A stretch of 38,959 nt of DNA from Miniimonas arenae (GCF_006351005.1 NZ_VENP01000031.1:1-38959); one strand, 5' to 3'; counted from the first letter of the stretch, positions 26,820 to 36,875 are shown. Numbers and translations are program-made. The notes: generated by a model not told the origin, from the letters alone.

Positions 26820-27572
26820 GTGCACCTGTTCGACGCGCTCACGGCCGCCATCGAGCACGCCGCGGACCAGTGGTGGATCCTTCTCGTGCTCTACCTGCTG
26901 TGCACCATCGACGGCTTCTTCCCGCCCCTGCCGAGCGAGTCCATCGTCATCGCGCTTGCCTCCCTGTCGGTGAGCGGGGACGCCGTCTCGCTGTGGTGGG
27001 TCGTCCCGATCGCCGCGGCGGGCGCCATGACGGGGGACCTCATCGCCTTCGCGATCGGCCGCCGCATCCCGCTGCACCGGGTCCGCTGGTTCCGCAGCGG
27101 CCGCGGGAGGTCGATGCTCCACTGGGCCGAGGAGCAGCTGCGCGTGCGCGGCGGCGTCTTCATCCTCTCCGCGCGCTACGTGCCCGTGGGCCGCGTCGCT
27201 GTGAACATGACCGCCGGGTCCGTCGGGTTCCCCCTGCGCCGCTTCATCGCGTTCGACGCGGTGGCCGCCGTCATGTGGGCCGTGTACGGCGTGCTCATCG
27301 GTACGGTCGCGGGGGCGATCTTCGAGGACAACTCGCTGCTGTCGATCGGCGTCGGCGTCGTCGGCGGCGTCCTCATCGGCTTCCTGCTCGACAAGGTGCT
27401 CAAGCTCGTCGGCATCGCGCCCGCCGAGCTGCACCCGCGCGACGGCGGGCCACAGGCCGACAGCGAGCCGGACAGGAGGGACGCCGAGACCGAGGGCGCC
27501 GGACCGATCGAGGCCGAGAAGACCGGGCCGGTACGCGACACCGCAGAGCACGTAGAGCCCGGCACGACCTGA
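26820..27572 (+). CDS. DedA-family membrane protein
   Basis: DedA (VTT-domain) proteins are integral membrane proteins; some act as lipid carrier flippases and affect membrane potential. The 250-residue protein has hydrophobic segments at about 18-45, 60-78, 145-165 and 170-195. It carries the family motifs FPPLPSESIVIALA (about 34-47) and ARYVPVGRVAVNMTAG (about 119-134). The C-terminal 45 residues are hydrophilic and acidic. GGAAGG (26806-26811) lies 8 nt before GTG 26820. Convergent with coaA, with a 23-nt gap. Confidence 0.87.
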   Translation: MHLFDALTAAIEHAADQWWILLVLYLLCTIDGFFPPLPSESIVIALASLSVSGDAVSLWWVVPIAAAGAMTGDLIAFAIGRRIPLHRVRWFRSGRGRSMLHWAEEQLRVRGGVFILSARYVPVGRVAVNMTAGSVGFPLRRFIAFDAVAAVMWAVYGVLIGTVAGAIFEDNSLLSIGVGVVGGVLIGFLLDKVLKLVGIAPAELHPRDGGPQADSEPDRRDAETEGAGPIEAEKTGPVRDTAEHVEPGTT

Positions 27573-27595
27573 CAGCAAGCCGCCGCCGTGGCCGC

Positions 27596-28567
27596 TCAGA
27601 GCTTGCGCAGCAGCATCCGCTGGATCCGGTGGTCGGCGTCCTTCGTCATCACGAGGGTCGCGCGCGAGCGGGTCGAGGCGATGTTCTGGTGCAGGTTCGG
27701 CTCGTTGATCCGCGCCCAGATGTCCTGCGCCGTCGCGCGCGCTGCCTCGTCGTCGAGCCCCGCGTACCGGTGGAAGTAGGACTCCGGCTGCGCGAACGCC
27801 GTCTGGCGCAGCCGCAGGAACCGCTCGACGTACCAGCGCCGGATGTCCTGCGGGCGAGCGTCGACGTAGATCGAGAAGTCGAAGAAGTCCGACACCGCCA
27901 GCGTCGTGCTCGCGCCGGCCCGGGCGGGCTGCAGCACGTTGAGGCCCTCCACGACGAGCACGTCCGGGCGCCGCACCACCACGCGGCGGTCCGGCACGAC
28001 GTCGTAGGTGAGGTGGTCGTACACCGGCGCCTCGACGACCGGGGCGCCGCTCTTCACCGTCGCGAGGAAGCGCAGCAGCGCGCGGCGGTCGTAGGACTCC
28101 GGGAAGCCCTTGCGCTCCATCAGCCCGCGCCGCGCGAGCTCGGCGTTGGGCAGCAGGAACCCGTCGGTCGTGACGAGCTCGACCCGCGGCGTCTCCGGCC
28201 AGCGGCGCAGCATCTCCACGAGCACGCGCGCCGTGGTCGACTTGCCCACCGCGACCGAGCCGGCGATCCCGATGACGAAGGGAGTGCGGGTCTCCCACTC
28301 GCCGAGGAACGTCGAGGTCGCGTCGTGCACGCTCGCGACGCCCTGCACGTACAGGCCCAGGAGCCGGGACAGCGGCCGGTACACCTCGTCCACCTCGACG
28401 AGGTCGATGGGGTCCGTCATGCCCCGCAGCCGCACCACGTCCTGCTCGGTGAGGGGCAGCGGGGTCGACGCCGAGAGCCTGCTCCAGTCGGCCCGGTCGA
28501 GCTCGACGAACGGCGTCCCCGCGGTCGCGTCGGTGATCTCGACGACGTCCACGCCCTCGCTGCTCAT
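27596..28567 (-). CDS. coaA: Type I pantothenate kinase
   Basis: Phosphorylates pantothenate, the first and controlled step of coenzyme A synthesis. From ATG 28567 it has 323 residues: P-loop GSVAVGKS (103-110), [36 protein letters not shown] and ending [10 protein letters not shown], all as in bacterial CoaA. An in-frame ATG at 28585 would add six residues. I prefer 28567 because CAGACT (28574-28579) lies exactly 6 nt upstream, a leaderless arrangement. Divergent from glmS, with the two -10 boxes about 22 bp apart. Confidence 0.95.
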   Translation of the reverse strand: MSSEGVDVVEITDATAGTPFVELDRADWSRLSASTPLPLTEQDVVRLRGMTDPIDLVEVDEVYRPLSRLLGLYVQGVASVHDATSTFLGEWETRTPFVIGIAGSVAVGKSTTARVLVEMLRRWPETPRVELVTTDGFLLPNAELARRGLMERKGFPESYDRRALLRFLATVKSGAPVVEAPVYDHLTYDVVPDRRVVVRRPDVLVVEGLNVLQPARAGASTTLAVSDFFDFSIYVDARPQDIRRWYVERFLRLRQTAFAQPESYFHRYAGLDDEAARATAQDIWARINEPNLHQNIASTRSRATLVMTKDADHRIQRMLLRKL

Positions 28568-28573
28568 CGGGAC

Positions 28574-28579
28574 AGTCTG
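28574..28579 (-). promoter_or_regulatory. -10 box of coaA
   Basis: Reverse-strand CAGACT with a 6-nt gap to the ATG at 28567; it selects that start over the one at 28585, which it would overlap. Confidence 0.45.
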
Positions 28580-28595
28580 GCCCATGGCCCCGGGA

Positions 28596-28601
28596 TATCG
28601 T
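28596..28601 (+). promoter_or_regulatory. -10 box of glmS
   Basis: TATCGT lies 7 nt before ATG 28609. GATATC two bases earlier is an alternative register. It supports the ATG that yields the essential N-terminal cysteine. Confidence 0.45.
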
Positions 28602-28608
28602 GGCCACC

Positions 28609-30456
28609 ATGTGTGGAATCGTGGGTTATGTCGGCCGGTCGCAGGCGTCGCAGCGCCCGCTCGAGGTGGTGCTGTCGGGGCTGGGCCGGCTGGAGTACCG
28701 CGGCTACGACTCGGCCGGCGTCGCCGTCGTCTGCCCCGACGGACTGGTGACCGCGAAGCGCGCCGGCAAGCTCACGAACCTCCTCGACGACCTCGCCGAG
28801 CACCCCCTCACGCCGGGCTCGGCGGCGATCGGGCACACCCGGTGGGCCACGCACGGCGGGCCGACCGACGGGAACGCGCACCCGCACCGCGTGGGCGGGC
28901 TCGCCGTCATCCACAACGGCATCATCGAGAACTTCGCGACGCTCAAGGCCGAGCTGCTCGCGGACGGCGCCGAGTTCCTCTCCGACACCGACACCGAGGT
29001 CGTGGCGCACCTCCTGGCCCGCGCGTACGAGGGCGATCTCACCGAGGCGATGCGCGCTGTCGTCGCCCGGCTCGAGGGGGCGTTCACGCTCCTGGCCGTG
29101 CACGAGGACGCACCCGGGCGGGTGGTGGGCGCGCGGCGCAACTCCCCGCTCGTCGTCGGGCTCGGGGAGGGGGAGAACTTCCTCGGCAGCGACGTCGCCG
29201 CTTTCATCGCCTCGACGAAGGAGGCGCTCGAGCTCGGCCAGGACCAGATCGTCACGATCACGGCCGACTCGGTCGACGTCATCGGGTTCGACGGCGAGCC
29301 CGCCACCGCGACCGCCTACACCGTGGACTGGGACGCGACCGCAGCCGTCAAGGGCGGCTTCGCGAGCTTCATGGACAAGGAGATCCACGACCAGCCCAAG
29401 GCGGTCGCGGACACGCTGCTGGGCCGGACCGACCCGCGCGGCGCGCTCGTGCTGGACGAGCTGCGGATCCCCGAGGCCACGCTGCGCAGCATCGACAAGA
29501 TCATCGTCATCGCGTGCGGCACGGCCGCCTACTCCGGGCACGTCGCGAAGTACGCGATCGAGCACTGGTGCCGCATCCCGGTGGAGGTCGAGCTCGCGCA
29601 CGAGTTCCGCTACCGCGACCCGATCGTCGGGCCGCGCACGCTCGTCGTCGCGATCTCCCAGTCGGGGGAGACGATGGACACGCTCATGGCCGTGCGGCAC
29701 GCCCGCGAGCAGGGCGCGAGCGTGCTCGCGATCTGCAACACGCACGGCTCGACCATCCCGCGCGAGTCCGACGCGGTCCTCTACACCCACGCCGGCCCGG
29801 AGGTCGCGGTCGCCTCGACCAAGGCGTTCCTCGCGCAGGTGGCCGCGTGCTACCTGCTCGGGCTCTACCTCGCGCAGCTGCGCGGGACGAAGTTCCCCGA
29901 CGAGCTGCGCGAGATCCTCGAGGACCTGCACGCGCTGCCGGACAAGATCCAGCGCGTGCTCGACGACGAGGAGGCCGTGCGGCACGTCGCGCAGAAGATG
30001 GCGGACGAGGAGTCCTTCCTGTTCCTCGGCCGGCACGTGGGCTACCCGGTCGCGCTCGAGGGCGCGCTCAAGCTCAAGGAGATCGCCTACATCCACGCTG
30101 AGGGGTTCGCCGCCGGCGAGCTCAAGCACGGCCCGATCGCGCTCGTCGACGAGGGCCAGCCCGTCTTCGTCATCGTGCCGTCGCCGCGCGGGCGCGACCA
30201 GCTGCACGCCAAGGTCGTCTCCAACATCCAGGAGGTTCGCGCGCGCGGCGCCCGCACGCTCGTGATCGCCGAGGACGGCGACGAGGCGGTCGTGCCCTAC
30301 GCCGACGTCGTGTTCCGGGTGCCGCAGACGCCGTCGCTGCTCGCGCCGCTCGTCGCCGTCGTGCCGCTGCAGATCTTCGCGTGCGCGCTCGCGACGGCGA
30401 AGGGCTTGGACGTGGACCAGCCGCGCAACCTGGCCAAGTCGGTGACGGTCGAGTGA
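28609..30456 (+). CDS. glmS: Glutamine-fructose-6-phosphate aminotransferase
   Basis: Makes glucosamine-6-phosphate from fructose-6-phosphate and glutamine, the entry to amino-sugar synthesis. The 615-residue protein starts [11 protein letters not shown]; the Cys after the removed Met is the glutaminase nucleophile, which fixes the start at ATG 28609 rather than an in-frame GTG at 28600. The Ntn glutaminase domain covers about 1-230, with [18 protein letters not shown]. Two SIS domains follow, with [11 protein letters not shown], and the end NLAKSVTVE is canonical. It leads glmS-acpS-nnrD-alr-tsaE-tsaB-rimI, all within 13 nt of each other or overlapping. No ribozyme-like element upstream. Confidence 0.97.
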   Translation: MCGIVGYVGRSQASQRPLEVVLSGLGRLEYRGYDSAGVAVVCPDGLVTAKRAGKLTNLLDDLAEHPLTPGSAAIGHTRWATHGGPTDGNAHPHRVGGLAVIHNGIIENFATLKAELLADGAEFLSDTDTEVVAHLLARAYEGDLTEAMRAVVARLEGAFTLLAVHEDAPGRVVGARRNSPLVVGLGEGENFLGSDVAAFIASTKEALELGQDQIVTITADSVDVIGFDGEPATATAYTVDWDATAAVKGGFASFMDKEIHDQPKAVADTLLGRTDPRGALVLDELRIPEATLRSIDKIIVIACGTAAYSGHVAKYAIEHWCRIPVEVELAHEFRYRDPIVGPRTLVVAISQSGETMDTLMAVRHAREQGASVLAICNTHGSTIPRESDAVLYTHAGPEVAVASTKAFLAQVAACYLLGLYLAQLRGTKFPDELREILEDLHALPDKIQRVLDDEEAVRHVAQKMADEESFLFLGRHVGYPVALEGALKLKEIAYIHAEGFAAGELKHGPIALVDEGQPVFVIVPSPRGRDQLHAKVVSNIQEVRARGARTLVIAEDGDEAVVPYADVVFRVPQTPSLLAPLVAVVPLQIFACALATAKGLDVDQPRNLAKSVTVE

Positions 30457-30469
30457 GCCGGTCCCGGCC

Positions 30470-30820
30470 GTGATCGTCGGCGTGGGCATCGACGTCGTGG
30501 ACGTGGGCCGGTTCGTCGCCGCGCTCGCCCGGACCCCGCGGCTGCGCGAGCGGCTGTTCACCCCGCCCGAGCGCGAGCTGCCCGACGCGTCCCTCGCCGC
30601 GCGGTTCGCCGCCAAGGAGGCGATCGCCAAGGCGCTCGGCGCCCCGCCGGGCCTGCGCTGGCACGACGCGACCGTGCGCCGCACGCCCGGCGCCCCGCCT
30701 GCCGTCGAGCTGCGCGGCACCGTCGCGGACCGGGCCGACGCGCTCGGGGTCACGGCCTGGCACCTCTCGCTCTCCCACGACGCGGGGATCGCCTCGGCCG
30801 TCGCGGTCGCGGAGGGCTGA
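30470..30820 (+). CDS. acpS: Holo-[acyl-carrier-protein] synthase
   Basis: Transfers 4'-phosphopantetheine from CoA to acyl carrier protein. The 116-residue protein [15 protein letters not shown] has the metal-binding Asp8 and Glu50 in [12 protein letters not shown], and the [14 protein letters not shown] end motif. GTG 30470 lies 13 nt after glmS. Its CoA substrate links it to coaA upstream. Family length and trimeric AcpS type, not an Sfp-type enzyme. Confidence 0.95.
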   Translation: MIVGVGIDVVDVGRFVAALARTPRLRERLFTPPERELPDASLAARFAAKEAIAKALGAPPGLRWHDATVRRTPGAPPAVELRGTVADRADALGVTAWHLSLSHDAGIASAVAVAEG

Positions 30821-30823
30821 GCC

Positions 30824-32407
30824 GTGCTGCGCGCCTACCCCGCGGCGGACGTCCGGGCCGCCGAGGAGCCGCTCCTGGCGGCCGGTGCTCCCCTCATGGC
30901 GACGGCCGCGCGGGCGGTGGAGCTCGCCGTCGTGCACGCGCTGCGTGAGCGCACCGGTGGCGTGGCCGGTGGACGCGTCGTGGTGCTCGTCGGCGCCGGC
31001 AACAACGGCGGCGACGGACTGTACGCGGCCGCGGGGCTCGCGCGCCGCGGCGTCGGCGTGCACGTGCTCACGACGTCGGAACATCCGCAAGCCGGCGGGC
31101 TCGCCGCCCTGCGCGGCGGGACCGCGCGCCTGGTGCCGCTCGCGCAGGCGTGGCCCGCGCAGGCGCTGCGGGCCGTGGCCGACGCGGTCGGGCCGGCCGA
31201 CGTCGTGGTGGACGCGGTCGCCGGCACCGGCGTGACGGGCGGCCTGCGCGGCGTGGCCGCGACCGTGGTCGCCGCGACGCGCGAGGCCGTCGAGGCAGCT
31301 CCGCGGCCGCCGGTCGTCGTCGCCGTCGACGTCCCCTCCGGCATCGGGGTGGACGACGGCGCGCTCCCCGGTGACGTGCTGCCCGCCGACGTCACCGTGA
31401 CGATGGGGGTCGCCAAGCCCGGCCTGCTGCTGCCGCCGGCGACCGTCTGCGCGGGTCGCGTCGAGGTGGTCGACCTCGGCCTGGACCTCACGCGTCGGAC
31501 GCCGGCGGCCGCGCGGCTCACGGACGCCGACGTGGCCGACCTGTGGCCCGTGCCCCACCGCGAGGACCACAAGTACTCCCGCGGCGTCCTCGGGGTCGTG
31601 GCCGGGTCGGACCGCTACCCGGGCGCCGCGGTGCTCGCGACGTCGGCGGCCGCGCCGCTGGCCGGGATGGTGCGCTACGTCGGGCCCGACGGCGCAGCCC
31701 GGCACGTGCTCGACGCGCGCCCGGAGGTCGTGGTCGGGTCGGGCCGGGTGCAGGCCTGGGTCGTCGGCCCCGGAGTGGGCGACGACGACACCGCGCGGCT
31801 GCGCGACGTGCGCCGGGCGCTCGCGGAAGGGCTCGGCACCGTGCCCGTCGTCGTCGACGCCGGTGCGCTGCTCGCGCTGCCCGAGCGGGTCGCGCCCACC
31901 GCGGTGCTCACGCCGCATGCGGGCGAGCTCGCGCGCCTGCTCTCGGCGTGGGGGCGCTCCACGAGCCGCGCCGACGTCGAGGCGGACCCGGTGGGTGCGG
32001 CGCGCCGCGCGGTGTCGTTCACCGGCGCGACGGTGCTGCTCAAGGGGGCCACGACGCTCGTCGTCGGGCCGTCCGAGGAGGGTGTGGCGGGCTCATCGGA
32101 CGGAACGGGCACGGTGTACGCGCAGGCCGACGGGACCGACTGGCTGGCCACCGCCGGCGCCGGCGACGTGCTGGCGGGCGTGCTCGGCGCGCTGCTCGCC
32201 GGGCGGAGCGCGGACGTCATGGCGCACCCGCCGCTCGCGGCGCGGCTCGCCGCGGCCGCCGCACTCGTGCACGGCCGCGCGGCCCGCGCCGCGTCGGCCG
32301 GCGGACCGCTCGTCGCGCTGGACGTCGCGCGAGCCGTCCCCGGCGTGGTCGCCACGCTGCTCGCGCCGCCGCTGCGCACCGGCCCGGGTGGGAGAATGCC
32401 CGGGTGA
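30824..32407 (+). CDS. nnrD: Bifunctional NAD(P)H-hydrate epimerase / dehydratase
   Basis: Repairs damaged NADH and NADPH hydrates. The 527-residue fusion has an N-terminal epimerase domain (about 1-225) with GAGNNGGDG (57-65) and AVDVPSGIGVDDG. The C-terminal ribokinase-like ADP-dependent dehydratase domain (about 235-527) has HKYSRGVLGVVAGSDRYPGA and the catalytic Asp448 in GAGDVLAG. GTG 30824 has GGAGGG (30811-30816) 7 nt upstream. TGA overlaps the alr GTG. The symbol nnrD is used although the protein covers both activities. Confidence 0.94.
   Translation: MLRAYPAADVRAAEEPLLAAGAPLMATAARAVELAVVHALRERTGGVAGGRVVVLVGAGNNGGDGLYAAAGLARRGVGVHVLTTSEHPQAGGLAALRGGTARLVPLAQAWPAQALRAVADAVGPADVVVDAVAGTGVTGGLRGVAATVVAATREAVEAAPRPPVVVAVDVPSGIGVDDGALPGDVLPADVTVTMGVAKPGLLLPPATVCAGRVEVVDLGLDLTRRTPAAARLTDADVADLWPVPHREDHKYSRGVLGVVAGSDRYPGAAVLATSAAAPLAGMVRYVGPDGAARHVLDARPEVVVGSGRVQAWVVGPGVGDDDTARLRDVRRALAEGLGTVPVVVDAGALLALPERVAPTAVLTPHAGELARLLSAWGRSTSRADVEADPVGAARRAVSFTGATVLLKGATTLVVGPSEEGVAGSSDGTGTVYAQADGTDWLATAGAGDVLAGVLGALLAGRSADVMAHPPLAARLAAAAALVHGRAARAASAGGPLVALDVARAVPGVVATLLAPPLRTGPGGRMPG
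32392..32397 (+). promoter_or_regulatory. Possible internal -10 box before alr
   Basis: GAGAAT ends 6 nt before GTG 32404, inside the 3' end of nnrD. It matches the spacing of the other leaderless-type boxes, but alr is also coupled by a GTGA overlap, so the box may be fortuitous. Confidence 0.3.
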
Positions 32408-33558
32408 GCCATCCCGACTCCTTCCCGGCGCGCGCCGTCGTGGACCTGGACGCGATCGCAGGGAACGTGGCCAGGCTCGCCGGCTACGCGCGCGGGGCGC
32501 AGGTGATGGCGGTGGTGAAGGCGGACGCCTACGGGCACGGTCTGGTGCCGGCGGCGCAGGCAGCGCAGGCGGGCGGTGCGACGTGGCTGGGCGTGGCCCA
32601 GCTCGCCGAGGCGATGGACCTGCGCGAGGCCGGAGTTGCGGGGCGCATCCTCACCTGGATCTTCTCCCCGGGGGCGGATCTCGCCCGCGCCCTCGCGCTC
32701 GACCTGGACCTCTCGGTCGGGGCGCCGTGGGCGCTCGCGGAGGTGGAAGCGGCCGCACGGGCGACGGGTCGCACGCCGCGCGTGCACCTCAAGGTCGACA
32801 CCGGGCTCGGCCGCGGCGGCCAGTTCCTTCCGGCCTGGAGCGACATGCTCGCGGACGCGCTGCGCGCCCAGGCCGAGGGCGTGCTCGAGGTGGTCGGCGT
32901 GTGGTCGCACCTCGCGTCGGCCGAGGACGTCACGTCGCCGGTCACCGACGCGCAGCTCGAGGTGTTCACCGAGGCCGTCGCGCGGGCCGAGGCGGGCGGG
33001 GCGCACCTGGAGGTGCGACACCTGTCCAACTCCGCCGCGACGATCGTGAACCCGGCGATGCGGTTCGACCTCGTCCGCCCCGGGCTCGCGGTGTTCGGGC
33101 TCAGCCCCGTGCCAGGCCGCGCCAGCGCCGAGCTGGGACTGCGGCCCGCGATGCGCGTGGAGGCCGCGGTGATGCTCGTCAAGGACGCGCGAGCCGGCCA
33201 GGGGGTCTCCTACGGCCACACCTACACGACCGCCGCCGACACGGTGCTCGCCGACATCCCGCTGGGCTACGCGGACGGGATCCCGCGGCACGCCTCGAAC
33301 GCGGGCCCGATGCTCCTGGGCGGGCGGGTGCGCCGGATCGCGGGGCGGGTCTGCATGGACCAGGTCGTCGTCGACCTCGAGGGCGACCGCGGAGTGCGCG
33401 CGGGCGACGTCGCGGTGCTGTTCGGCCCGGGGGACGACGGCGAGCCCACCGCCCAGGACTGGGCGGAGGCGGCCGGCACGATCTCCTACGAGATCGTCAC
33501 GAGGCTCGGCGCGCGCATCCCGCGCGTCTACACGGGAACGGCGGGGCTTCCGGCATGA
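32404..33558 (+). CDS. alr: Alanine racemase
   Basis: PLP enzyme giving D-alanine for peptidoglycan. The 384-residue protein has the PLP lysine Lys39 in AVVKADAYGHG, the second-base Tyr270 in GVSYGHTYTT, and the conserved IPLGYADGIPRH and GRVCMDQVVVDL blocks. GTG 32404 overlaps the nnrD stop. Its stop overlaps the tsaE ATG (ATGA). Position next to glmS and glmM fits a supply line for the cell wall. Confidence 0.96.
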   Translation: MSHPDSFPARAVVDLDAIAGNVARLAGYARGAQVMAVVKADAYGHGLVPAAQAAQAGGATWLGVAQLAEAMDLREAGVAGRILTWIFSPGADLARALALDLDLSVGAPWALAEVEAAARATGRTPRVHLKVDTGLGRGGQFLPAWSDMLADALRAQAEGVLEVVGVWSHLASAEDVTSPVTDAQLEVFTEAVARAEAGGAHLEVRHLSNSAATIVNPAMRFDLVRPGLAVFGLSPVPGRASAELGLRPAMRVEAAVMLVKDARAGQGVSYGHTYTTAADTVLADIPLGYADGIPRHASNAGPMLLGGRVRRIAGRVCMDQVVVDLEGDRGVRAGDVAVLFGPGDDGEPTAQDWAEAAGTISYEIVTRLGARIPRVYTGTAGLPA

Positions 33559-34091
33559 CGACGCGCGACACGACGCAGCAGGCAGCCGGCGATCCCGTCC
33601 ACGTGCAGCTGCCCTCGGCGGCCGCGACCCGCGCGCTCGGTGAGGCGCTCGCCGCCGAGCTGCGCGCGGGAGACCTCGTGCTGCTCGTCGGCGACCTTGG
33701 CGCCGGCAAGACCACCCTGACGCAGGGCCTCGGTGCGGCGCTGGGCGTGCGCGGCCAGGTCGCCTCGCCGACGTTCGTCATCGCGCGGGAGCACCCCAGC
33801 ACCGTGGGCGGGCCGGCGCTCGTGCACGTCGACGCCTACCGCCTCGGCGGTCTGGCGGAGCTCGACGCGCTGGACCTGGACTCCACCCTCGAGGAGTCGG
33901 TCACGGTGGTGGAGTGGGGCGGCGGCCTTGCCGAGGCGCTCGCGGAGGACAGGCTCGAGGTGACTCTCGACCGGGCGCGCGGCGCCGAGGAGGACTCGGG
34001 TCGTCGGGCCGGGCTGCGGGCGGTCGGCCCGCGCTGGGCGGACGTGGACCTGGCGGCGATCGTCGCCGTCGTGGACGAAGGAGAACGGTGA
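33555..34091 (+). CDS. tsaE: tRNA t6A synthesis ATPase TsaE
   Basis: ATPase that works with TsaB and TsaD in transferring threonylcarbamoyl to A37 of ANN-decoding tRNAs. The 178-residue protein has Walker A GDLGAGKTT (46-54), the PTFVIAREH switch and HVDAYRLGGLAELDALDLD, as in the family, with VVEWGGGL. ATG 33555 overlaps the alr stop. The C-terminus after about 150 is variable. GTGA overlap with tsaB. Confidence 0.94.
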   Translation: MTTRDTTQQAAGDPVHVQLPSAAATRALGEALAAELRAGDLVLLVGDLGAGKTTLTQGLGAALGVRGQVASPTFVIAREHPSTVGGPALVHVDAYRLGGLAELDALDLDSTLEESVTVVEWGGGLAEALAEDRLEVTLDRARGAEEDSGRRAGLRAVGPRWADVDLAAIVAVVDEGER

Positions 34092-34804
34092 GGATCCTCG
34101 CGATCGACACCTCGGCGGGCACGCAGGTCGCGCTCGTCGTCGACGGCGTGGTGGCGGCGCGGGCCGGCACCCCCGAGGGACGCGGCCACGCCGAGCACAC
34201 CACGCCGTTCGTGCACGACGTGCTCGCGGCGGGCGGACTCGAGCCGCGCGACCTCGACCTCGTCGCGGTCGGCACGGGACCCGCGCCCTTCACGGGGCTG
34301 CGGGTCGGGCTCGTCAGCGCCCAGCTCCTCGGCCGCGCCGCGGGGGTGGCCGTGGCCGGCGTGCCGAGCCTCGAGGCATGGGCGCAGGGGTGGTTCGAAC
34401 GCTGCGCTGACGGAGCTGCCGGCCCGTCCGCCGCAGGCCCGGGCGAGGTCCGCGTCGCCACCGACGCGCGACGTCGCGAGGTCTACACCGCGCGCTACGT
34501 CGCGGGCGAGCACGGACCGGTCGCGGTGGACGGCCCGCGCGTGGTTCGCCCGGCCGACCTCGCGGACGAGGTGACGCGCGAGCGCGCGGCGGGGATCGCC
34601 GTCGTCGGCCCCGGTCTGTACCCCGACGTGCTGGGCGACGTCGCGGACGTGCCGTTCGACGTCGCCCACCTCGCGGCGATCGCCTGGCTGCGGACGCAGG
34701 CGGGCGAGCCCGTGCCGGTCGAGCCGCTCTACCTGCGCCGGCCCGACGTGCACGGCGTGCTCGGGGACGCGCTCGCCGTCGGAGCCCCGGAGGCCGCGCG
34801 GTGA
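34088..34804 (+). CDS. tsaB: tRNA t6A synthesis scaffold TsaB
   Basis: TsaB is the inactive homologue that dimerises with TsaD. The 238-residue product [17 protein letters not shown] has the ASKHA fold start and [23 protein letters not shown], typical of TsaB; it lacks the HxxxH metal motif of TsaD. AAGGAG (34078-34083) lies 4 nt before GTG 34088, which overlaps the tsaE stop. The gene is followed with a GTGA overlap by rimI. Confidence 0.94.
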   Translation: MRILAIDTSAGTQVALVVDGVVAARAGTPEGRGHAEHTTPFVHDVLAAGGLEPRDLDLVAVGTGPAPFTGLRVGLVSAQLLGRAAGVAVAGVPSLEAWAQGWFERCADGAAGPSAAGPGEVRVATDARRREVYTARYVAGEHGPVAVDGPRVVRPADLADEVTRERAAGIAVVGPGLYPDVLGDVADVPFDVAHLAAIAWLRTQAGEPVPVEPLYLRRPDVHGVLGDALAVGAPEAAR

Positions 34805-36183
34805 GCGGGCCGAGGCTGCGCCCGATGACGGCGCGCGACCTGGACGTCGTCGCCGCGCTCGAGCCGGAGCTCTTCGGGGCGGGCGCGTGGTCGCGCAGCA
34901 CGTACGAGGACCAGATCGAGCGGACCGACCGGGTCTACCTCGTGGCCGAGCTCGACGGCGAGGTCGCCGGCTATGCGGGCGTCGCGCTGGAGCCGGAGTG
35001 GGACATCATGACGGTGGGCGTCGCGCCGCAGGCACGACGGCGTGGGGTCGCCACCGCGCTCGTCGAGGCGCTCGTCGACGCGGCCCGGTCCGCGGGCGGG
35101 CGCGAGCTGTTCCTCGAGGTGCGCGCGCACGACGGCGGTGCGCAGCAGCTCTACCGCAACGCCGGGTTCGCCCCGGTGGGGCTGCGGCGGCGGTACTACC
35201 AGCCGGAGGGCGCGGACGCCGTCGTGATGCGACTCGCGCTCGACCCGACGGACGCCGGGCCGGTCGGGCCGGTCGGCGCGGAGGCGGTGGACGACGGGTC
35301 GGTCGAAGGGGACGGGTCCGCAGTCGGACCATTCGTCGACGTCGCCACCGCGTACGCCTGGGTGTGGAGCGAGCACGCGCCGGTGGTGCTCGACGTGCGC
35401 TGGGCGCTCGGGCGCACCGACGGGCGCGAGCAGTACGCGCAGGGGCACCTGCCGGGCGCGGTGTTCGTGGACCTGGACACCGAGCTGGCCGGTCCGGCGT
35501 CGCCCGAGGCCGGTCGTCACCCGCTGCCGGATCTGGACGTGCTGCAGGCCGCGGCGCGGCGGTGGGGCGTGCGCGGCGACTCGCGCGTCCTGGTCTACGA
35601 CGACGCGGGCGGCACCTCGGCGGCGCGCGCGTGGTGGCTGCTGCGCTGGGCGGGGGTGCGCGACGTCGTGCTGCTCGACGGCGGCCTGCGCGCCTGGGTC
35701 GAGGCGGGCCACCACCTCGAGGACGGGCACGTGCGGCCGCGGCCGGGGGACGTCACGCTGACGAGCGGCGCGATGCCGACGGTGGCCGCCGACGACATCG
35801 CGGTGCTGCCCGAGCGGGGCGGCGTGCTGCTCGACGCGCGGGCCGCGGAGCGGTTCCGCGGCGAGGTCGAGCCGGTCGATCCGCGCCCCGGACACATTCC
35901 GGGCGCCACGAGCGCGCCGACCCTGGCGAACCTCACCGCGGGCGGGTGGCTGCTGGAGGCCGAGGAGCTGCGCGAGCGGTTCGCGGCGCTCGGGGTCGAC
36001 GTCCCGGCGGCGGGTGCGCCCGAGCCCGGCTCGCGCCCGGTCGCCGTGTACTGCGGGTCCGGCGTGACGGCGTCGCACACGGTCGCCGTGCTCGCGTCGC
36101 TCGGCGTGACCGCGGCGCTGTACCCGGGGTCGTTCTCGCAGTGGAGCAGCGACCCCACGCGGCCGGTCGCCACCGGGCTCTAG
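34801..36183 (+). CDS. rimI: RimI acetyltransferase fused to a tandem-rhodanese sulfurtransferase
   Basis: One uninterrupted frame of 460 residues joins two enzymes. Residues 1-147 are a RimI-type GNAT domain, which acetylates protein N-termini (S18 in E. coli): acetyl-CoA loop [10 protein letters not shown] (77-86) and [18 protein letters not shown] (106-123) with Tyr118. A Gly/Val/Asp-rich linker spans 148-177. Rhodanese domain 1 (about 178-305) has DVRWALG and the inactive-type VYDDAGG. Domain 2 (about 325-460) has the active loop CGSGVTAS with Cys418, the 3-mercaptopyruvate-sulfurtransferase pattern. GTG overlaps the tsaB stop. No credible internal start for the second half (GTG 35287 has only a 2-nt spacer after GGAGG). 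Whether the product is cleaved is unknown. Confidence 0.9.
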   Translation: MSGPRLRPMTARDLDVVAALEPELFGAGAWSRSTYEDQIERTDRVYLVAELDGEVAGYAGVALEPEWDIMTVGVAPQARRRGVATALVEALVDAARSAGGRELFLEVRAHDGGAQQLYRNAGFAPVGLRRRYYQPEGADAVVMRLALDPTDAGPVGPVGAEAVDDGSVEGDGSAVGPFVDVATAYAWVWSEHAPVVLDVRWALGRTDGREQYAQGHLPGAVFVDLDTELAGPASPEAGRHPLPDLDVLQAAARRWGVRGDSRVLVYDDAGGTSAARAWWLLRWAGVRDVVLLDGGLRAWVEAGHHLEDGHVRPRPGDVTLTSGAMPTVAADDIAVLPERGGVLLDARAAERFRGEVEPVDPRPGHIPGATSAPTLANLTAGGWLLEAEELRERFAALGVDVPAAGAPEPGSRPVAVYCGSGVTASHTVAVLASLGVTAALYPGSFSQWSSDPTRPVATGL

Positions 36184-36794
36184 AGGACGACGACGGCGTC
36201 GCTCACCTCGAGGCGAGCCGCGCGCGGGTGCGTGCCGTTCTCGGCGGCGGCCCAGCCGACGGTGAGCACGAGCTCGCTGCGCCAGCCGTTGCCGGCGAAG
36301 AGGTCGGCGTCCAGGCCGGCGCGGTCGAAGCCGGCCATCGGGCCGACGCTGAGGCCGCGGGCGCGCAGGGCGACGATGAGGTAGCCGATCTGGATGAGGG
36401 TGTTGGTGCGCGCCATCTCGAGGCGGCGCTCCTCCTGCGGCTCCAGGTCCTGCTCGAGCCCCACGCGGTGCGGGGCGAGCGTGCCGAGGTGGCGGTGGAA
36501 GCCCGGGTCCGCCACGGCGACCACGACGAGCGGGGCGGCGAGCGTCTTGTCGCGGTTGAAGCCCGCCATGTGGGCCGCGAGGCGCTCGCGGGACTCGCCC
36601 TGAGGCACGACGGCGAGGCGCAGCGGCGAGACATTCATCGCCGTCGGGCCCCAGCGCAGGACCTCGTAGGCCGCCTGGATCTCGGCGGGGTCGACGTCGC
36701 CGTCGACGTAGGTGTTGACGGTGCGCGCGTCGGTGAACAGGAGCGCGAGGGCGTCGTCGTCGAGGGCGGCGGGCGCCAGGAGGTCGAGGGTCAT
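36180..36794 (-). CDS. Nitroreductase-family protein, RutE/HadB-like
   Basis: FMN-dependent oxidoreductase of the nitroreductase superfamily. The 204-residue protein has [18 protein letters not shown] (18-35; Arg24, Asn27), [18 protein letters not shown] and a C-terminal half with [21 protein letters not shown]. These match malonic-semialdehyde reductase (RutE) relatives, but the rest of the rut pathway is absent, so the substrate is open. It lies backwards between rimI and tsaD, sharing the palindrome CTAG (36180-36183) as both stop codons with the rimI fusion. ATG 36794 has no clear ribosome site. Confidence 0.85.
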   Translation of the reverse strand: MTLDLLAPAALDDDALALLFTDARTVNTYVDGDVDPAEIQAAYEVLRWGPTAMNVSPLRLAVVPQGESRERLAAHMAGFNRDKTLAAPLVVVAVADPGFHRHLGTLAPHRVGLEQDLEPQEERRLEMARTNTLIQIGYLIVALRARGLSVGPMAGFDRAGLDADLFAGNGWRSELVLTVGWAAAENGTHPRAARLEVSDAVVVL

Positions 36795-36861
36795 GCCGGG
36801 GGAACGCGCGCGTGGGCGCACGTCATTCCGGGCTGTGAGCGAGGTCACGAGGGGGCGCGGG

Positions 36862-36867
36862 TAGGCT
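36862..36867 (+). promoter_or_regulatory. -10 box of tsaD
   Basis: TAGGCT fits TANNNT and stands 8 nt before GTG 36876, with no ribosome site. It would give tsaD its own near-leaderless transcript, needed because the gene is cut off from the tsaE-tsaB operon. Confidence 0.4.
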
Positions 36868-36875
36868 CGGCTGCC

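Noticed and set aside
28600-28608. GTG start three codons before the glmS ATG
   Set aside because: GlmS needs cysteine directly after the initiator Met; the extra residues would destroy the glutaminase.
28568-28608. glmS ribozyme or riboswitch upstream of glmS
   Set aside because: Only about 40 nt separate the divergent starts, too little for the ribozyme, and the gene looks leaderless.
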